A stretch of DNA of 42,464 nt, from contig CAMBZX010000005.1 in assembly GCA_945872185.1 (NCBI GenBank), positions 1 to 42,464 on the forward strand, written 5' to 3'. This document shows, piece by piece, positions 39,146 through 42,464 of this stretch. The stretch comes from Synechococcus sp. UW140 (GTDB lineage: Bacteria > Cyanobacteriota > Cyanobacteriia > PCC-6307 > Cyanobiaceae). The position numbers and the translations under genes are program-made. The first letter of the stretch is position 1, and each line of letters starts with the position of its first letter. The notes beneath the pieces were generated by a model that saw nothing but the letters and a program-made list of their open reading frames with translations, was not told where the DNA came from and did no database searches.

Positions 39146-39327
39146 TCAGGCCTCGGAGCCGATGATCGCTGCCACATGGTCGACCAGCTGCTCGGCGCGA
39201 CGCAGCCAATGGGCGCGATCGAGCCCCATCGGCTCGGGATCGATATGGAGGCCACCTGCAACATTCGGGCCGCCTTCAGATCACGGCGGGCGATCCGCAG
39301 CATCCCCACGGCTTCAGGGTTGGACAT
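39146..39327 (-). pseudogene. Decayed HEPN-domain gene (MNT-HEPN toxin partner)
   Basis: ATG 39327 begins MSNPEAVGMLRIARRDLKAARMLQ, the usual first helix of a HEPN protein. After about 39255 the frame must shift to continue as GLHIDPEPMGLDRAHWLRRAEQLVDHVAAIIGSEA and TGA at 39146, a plausible HEPN C-terminus. The middle part that would carry the R-x4-6-H RNase motif is missing, so an internal deletion with frameshift has disabled it. The unshifted frame runs on into mutY territory as nonsense. Identification as HEPN rests on the partner gene and helix pattern. Confidence 0.7.
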
Positions 39328-39615
39328 TGAGCAACCGTCCCTCCCGACAGGCTCTTGCGATCCCATGGTCGCGCCAACCGCTGCGTTCTTCCACCTGACG
39401 GCAGGAGTACAGGAGCAGATCAACAGGGATGCGGTGGTCGGCCAGGCGGCGCCACAGGCGCCCCAGCAGCACGAATCGATCCGGCTCCGCCAGCCGAACA
39501 GACGCACCTCCGCGCCGGAGATCTCGGCGCGGATCGCCGCCACCATGGCGCGCAGCTCGGCCTCGCCGATCACGACGGGTCCGCTGTTGGTGGTGGGGGT
39601 GGTGATTGGGGTCAT
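39314..39615 (-). pseudogene. Decayed minimal nucleotidyltransferase gene (MNT antitoxin partner)
   Basis: ATG 39615 begins MTPITTPTTNSGPVVIGEAEL and reaches ISGAEVRLFG, the usual approach to the nucleotidyltransferase motif GSRARG...DxD. At about 39492 the frame shifts: the sequence continues as LAEPDRFVLLGRLWRRLADHRIPVDLLLYS in another frame and ends at TGA 39316-39314. The catalytic GS and DxD segment is absent. The stop overlaps the HEPN remnant start by 14 bases, the normal arrangement of MNT-HEPN pairs. Confidence 0.75.
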
Positions 39616-40844
39616 GGCTACGCCTCAGCCCTCAGGATCGCCCGGATGGACAGGAGTGCACAACCAGCCGGAACCTTTGGATGGCGATCAAGATGAGATC
39701 CCGATGGTGGCCAGCCCTCACTGGAGAGGCCTCGAGTGCTGCCTACTGGAGTGCGTCTGTGGCCCTGCTCACCCGGAACGGGTGCCGCCACCGACAGGTC
39801 TTCGCTGGGTTGATGCGATCACCTCCACGAAGCGTTCGCGGGCATTGCTGACGGCGAGGCACCCGCCGACGAAGGCACGCCCCCCCAAGGCCCCAGAGAA
39901 CACTGGCCCGGGGCCTGCGCCAGCCGATTCACATCAAATCTCTACCATCAATTGATGGCAGTGGCAGCCCACAGGCCACAAATGGATGGCTGAAGCCATT
40001 CAAAGTTGCAGGAGTTGTCCGTCCTGTTAATGATCAGATTCCCCTCCGCCAGGCGCACCGACTCAGTAGCGCTGTTGTCGCTACGGGCCCATGGCGCCGC
40101 ATCGACAACGAATACATCTGTTGGCGGCTGGCCTGTTTTCACGAGTGCACGTGCCCAGAGGGCAGGACGAGAGCCAAAACTCCTTGCACTGCGATCATGT
40201 TCGGCTTTTTCGGAAATTTCGCTTCGCCCAAGAAAAGACTATGACGGCTAGCAGCAGCCCCCCTTCAGCCCCACCGGAACCGGCCAGGCACCATGGGTAT
40301 CGTGCTTGGGTTGAGTAACCGCTACATCCACCCCTCCATCCAGACATCTGGGCAGACCTGATCACAGGCATCGGCGCCAAACATCGCCAGCGGGTGCCGG
40401 GGTCGGCATTGCCGCAGACCTTGAAGTGGGCCAGCAAGACGACCACGGCAGGGGGACAATGGCCATCTCCGTAGCTATAGCGACTAAATGACAGCTCCCA
40501 GGCCTGGCATCAGCCCATCCATGCCGAATCCCGATCCCCATTTGAGGGTATTGGGCCTCACTGGTCGCGGACAAGAGACTCGAACCCGACAACAGGGCGA
40601 TAGCAGCCGATAGGCGCTGTTCAACCAAGAGGCCATCACAGCCCTCCGCCAAACCCCATACCGCAGCCCGAGACTGCGGCCGCCGCTATGGCCACCCAAG
40701 CTGACGGCCACCGCTGGCTGCCCCTGCTGGCAGCCCACCTTGACTGACGCCTCCCATACCAGTAAGTTTACTATCCTCTACCAGCGTCTTCTAAGTCCAT
40801 TCAGGCTAACCCCAATCCCCAACAGACTTCAGGAGCAACTAACG
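39616..40844. other. Gene-poor stretch upstream of ribbon-helix-helix gene
   Basis: About 1.2 kb without a gene I can support. Open frames of up to about 95 codons occur on both strands but show no family motifs or good ribosome binding sites. The A/T content is higher than in the core genes, and together with the two pseudogenes next door this looks like a region of decay. A TTGACT word at 40740 could be a -35 element for the 40845 gene; a matching -10 is not clear. Confidence 0.45.
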
Positions 40845-41105
40845 ATGAGCGATCGACTTCGAATGCTGCAGCGCCAGCCAAGGCGCATCACCATCACGCT
40901 GAGCTTCCACGTCCACGAAGAACTGCTGACACGATCGGAGGAAGAGGGCCGCTCCGTCTCCAATCTCTGCGCTTTTCTGCTGGAGGATTCGTTGCGCCAT
41001 GCCACCACGCCATCGGCAGCCCATGCACCAGCCCAGAAGGTCGCGGAAACGGTGATCTCAGAGGGGGGGGGGGGCAGGAATAGCCCATCCCTGCGAGTTG
41101 ATTAA
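40845..41105 (+). CDS. Ribbon-helix-helix (CopG-like) DNA-binding protein
   Basis: An 86-residue protein starting at ATG 40845, preceded by AGGAG ten bases upstream; the frame is open back to 40740 but the strong ribosome binding site decides the start. The core RRITITLSFHVHEELLTRSEEEGRSVSNLCAFLLEDSLRH has the RHH layout: a beta strand, helix A, a turn with GRSVSNL, and helix B. Such proteins are small repressors, often antitoxins or plasmid copy regulators. No toxin gene follows. The C-terminal tail after residue 50 is low-complexity and includes a 12-G tract that encodes Gly residues, where slippage would change the last residues. Confidence 0.78.
   Translation: MSDRLRMLQRQPRRITITLSFHVHEELLTRSEEEGRSVSNLCAFLLEDSLRHATTPSAAHAPAQKVAETVISEGGGGRNSPSLRVD
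41063..41074 (+). repeat. Homopolymer tract of twelve G
   Basis: A run of 12 G lies inside the 3' part of the ribbon-helix-helix gene. It encodes the last base of a Glu codon and Gly-Gly-Gly-Gly. Such tracts are prone to slipped-strand change and to sequencing error. Confidence 0.95.
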
Positions 41106-41479
41106 CGCCTGATCAACCGCACCTGCTGGCTTACCAGGCTCGCGCCACGAACCTCTCCACGTTGACGGCACCAGCTTCGTTGGCGAGCCCCGAGGCCTCC
41201 CTATCCCAGCAGCCCAACCATCCCTGGATTCAAGGACAGATTCGGCCCAGATTCCCCCTCGAAATCACCAAAATCAACTGCAAACCGTTCCTGTCACTGG
41301 CAACGACTGAGCAGTCCAATCCCATCCAGGCCGATCTTCATCACGCCAGCCGCCTGGTTCTGCAGCAGTGACATCTTTCCCTGTGGGGGTTTCACCTCGG
41401 GCCAGGGGCCAAGGCGCTGTGGCTTGGTCCTTCGTCTCTCACCAGGCTGACCCGACTCGCCGGCCGTGCCCCCCCCGGC
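41106..41479. other. Intergenic stretch between convergent genes
   Basis: About 370 bases without a supported gene. The small plus-strand frames here lack family features. The region probably holds terminators for the two convergent genes, but no stem with a T-run stands out. Confidence 0.4.
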
Positions 41480-42244
41480 TCAGAACCCCCCGGGCCGCGG
41501 CCGCACCGACGACAGCGACACATTCACTGCCGACTGCGTCACTGCCGACTGAGCCACTGCCGACTGAGCCACCGCCGAGCGAGACCGATCGGGCAGCGGG
41601 GACGCGGGGGGCGAAGGCCGCGGCGCCTGGGGCACCGCCACCACGTTGAAGGCAATCGACCAGCGCTCCCCCTCGCCACGGAACGGCGCCACCGAATGGG
41701 GCTGCCAGGCCGGGAACACGTAGAAATCGCCGGGCACGGGCAACACGTATTCGGCCATGCCGGTGCGGAAGCTCTGAATGTGCCATTCCTCCGGCCCATG
41801 AAAACAGAGCTGGCCATCAAAACTCTCGGCATTGATCTGAGGTGGTACCTGCAGAAACAGCACACCCGAGAAACTGCCGCCATGGGTATGGGTGGGGTTG
41901 TAATCACCCTGGCGCTGCACATTGAGCCAGAGATCGATCATCTGCAGGCCATAACGTCCCGGCACCCAGGGGCCCCGGCCCTGCGGGGGCTGCTTATCGA
42001 TCACGTGACGGATCCAGCGCTCGCAAGCCGGCAGGATCACCGCAGCACAAAGTTCCTGTACCGCCGGCTGGTCCGGGCCTAGTTCCCGCTGTTGGAATAG
42101 CTGGCCGGCGAGCTTGGACGCCGCATTGGGACTGCCCTCCGGATTGGCCGCCACTTGGCGAGCCAGGCGCAGCAGATCATCCCGCAAGGCCTCCGGCAGA
42201 TGGCCCTTGAGCAGATAGCGGGGAAAGAGACTGAGCACCTCCAT
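41480..42244 (-). CDS. Putative 2OG-Fe(II) oxygenase (TIGR02466-like)
   Basis: The protein starts MEVLSLFPRYLLKGHLPEAL, the usual opening of a small oxygenase family found in cyanobacteria and their phages (family recalled, TIGR02466/PF13759 type). The jelly-roll core shows YGLQMIDLWLNVQRQGDYNPTHTHGGSFSGVLFL with the likely iron-binding His region (HTH), then GDFYVFPAWQPHSVAPF, with the second His, and ERWSIAFNV. Members are predicted to hydroxylate using 2-oxoglutarate; the substrate is unknown. ATG 42244 is chosen on the family start and an AAGG upstream; in-frame ATGs at 42271 and 42283 are possible. The last 45 residues are a Pro/Ser/Ala tail with SAVAQ repeats, not part of the fold. Confidence 0.82.
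   Translation of the reverse strand: MEVLSLFPRYLLKGHLPEALRDDLLRLARQVAANPEGSPNAASKLAGQLFQQRELGPDQPAVQELCAAVILPACERWIRHVIDKQPPQGRGPWVPGRYGLQMIDLWLNVQRQGDYNPTHTHGGSFSGVLFLQVPPQINAESFDGQLCFHGPEEWHIQSFRTGMAEYVLPVPGDFYVFPAWQPHSVAPFRGEGERWSIAFNVVAVPQAPRPSPPASPLPDRSRSAVAQSAVAQSAVTQSAVNVSLSSVRPRPGGF
41525..41584 (-). repeat. 15-bp tandem repeat, three close copies plus one diverged
   Basis: Unit CACTGCCGACTGAGC (plus strand) occurs at 41525, 41540, 41555 and, diverged, at 41570. It encodes the pentapeptide SAVAQ in the C-terminal tail of the oxygenase. The unit length is a multiple of three, so copy-number change would keep the reading frame. Confidence 0.92.
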
Positions 42245-42464
42245 CGCCGCACCTTGTCCCTCCGGAGTCATCGATCCCCCCATGCCAGAACCCGCAACCC
42301 CGCGAGGCTATCCGGGTCCAAGCGCAGTGATCTAGATGAAGCAGCCAGCCACAACCCTGAAGCTGCCAAGCCAACCAGCCCAACATCCCGCCGTATCAAC
42401 AAACCCCGAACTCCCATACCCCCCAAGCCCCCTATGCCACCCCCCTCCCAGCGAGGTTGCCATC

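Noticed and set aside
39769..39890. A minus-strand piece reading SNARERFVEVIASTQRRPV, resembling a Phd/YefM antitoxin start
   Set aside because: Only about 40 codons, no start codon in place, no toxin nearby, and the match is weak; it may be chance in GC-rich sequence.
38012..39955. A 647-codon plus-strand frame opposite mutY
   Set aside because: It is antisense to well-supported mutY motifs, with low-complexity Gln/His/Pro composition.

Overview
The window looks like a chromosomal segment from a high-GC alpha-picocyanobacterium (Cyanobium or freshwater Synechococcus type). The evidence is the cyanobacterial HIP1 octamer GCGATCGC at many places (for example 5748, 10530, 12053, 14580, 15400, 17708, 18888), an RpaB-type response regulator, a ThiC of cyanobacterial type, and an EgtB/EgtD pair followed by two small proteins that I associate with this group. 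The genus is an inference. I saw no rRNA, tRNA, CRISPR array or intact insertion sequence.

Layout. (1) 1-1314 is the 3' part of transketolase, closed by a strong terminator. (2) 1376-10280 is a visibly more A/T-rich accessory block. It holds a tightly packed three-gene glycosyltransferase operon (1776-6361), a RgpF-like protein with a 46-residue repeat coiled coil (6948-8726), a small lipoprotein and one doubtful small ORF. The block separates tkt from thiC. (3) 10281-16044, minus strand: ruvB, a TPR protein, an M20 amidohydrolase, a small membrane protein, a HEAT-repeat protein, then thiC behind a TPP riboswitch. (4) 16106-19805: smpB, converging on a membrane-anchored kinase-like protein that overlaps a cysteine synthase gene. 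(5) 19886-23152, plus strand: egtB, egtD and two small genes, all joined by stop/start overlaps (ergothioneine pathway). (6) 23319-30049, minus strand: mreB-mreC-mreD, a sugar-binding lipoprotein, rpaB, lysS and a small protein. (7) 30220-37655: ssb with terminator, a DedA protein, a lone GT4 glycosyltransferase, ahcY with terminator, tsaE and an RTX-like repeat protein. (8) 37841-39615: mutY, whose conserved N-terminus has no ATG/GTG/TTG start, next to two decayed genes of an MNT-HEPN toxin-antitoxin pair. (9) 39616-42464: a mostly empty stretch, a solitary ribbon-helix-helix protein with a 12-G tract, and a putative 2OG-Fe(II) oxygenase with a 15-bp tandem repeat at its C-terminus.

How the genes work together. 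Most of the window is core housekeeping: carbon metabolism, thiamine, DNA repair, trans-translation, cell shape and the methyl cycle. Two parts are more specific. The first is the ergothioneine cassette, with cysteine synthase divergent from it and two uncharacterised companions. The second is the surface-glycan block between tkt and thiC. The mutY/MNT-HEPN/RHH end shows gene decay. The long open frames antisense to ruvB, thiC, mutY and others are GC-driven shadows and are not annotated.
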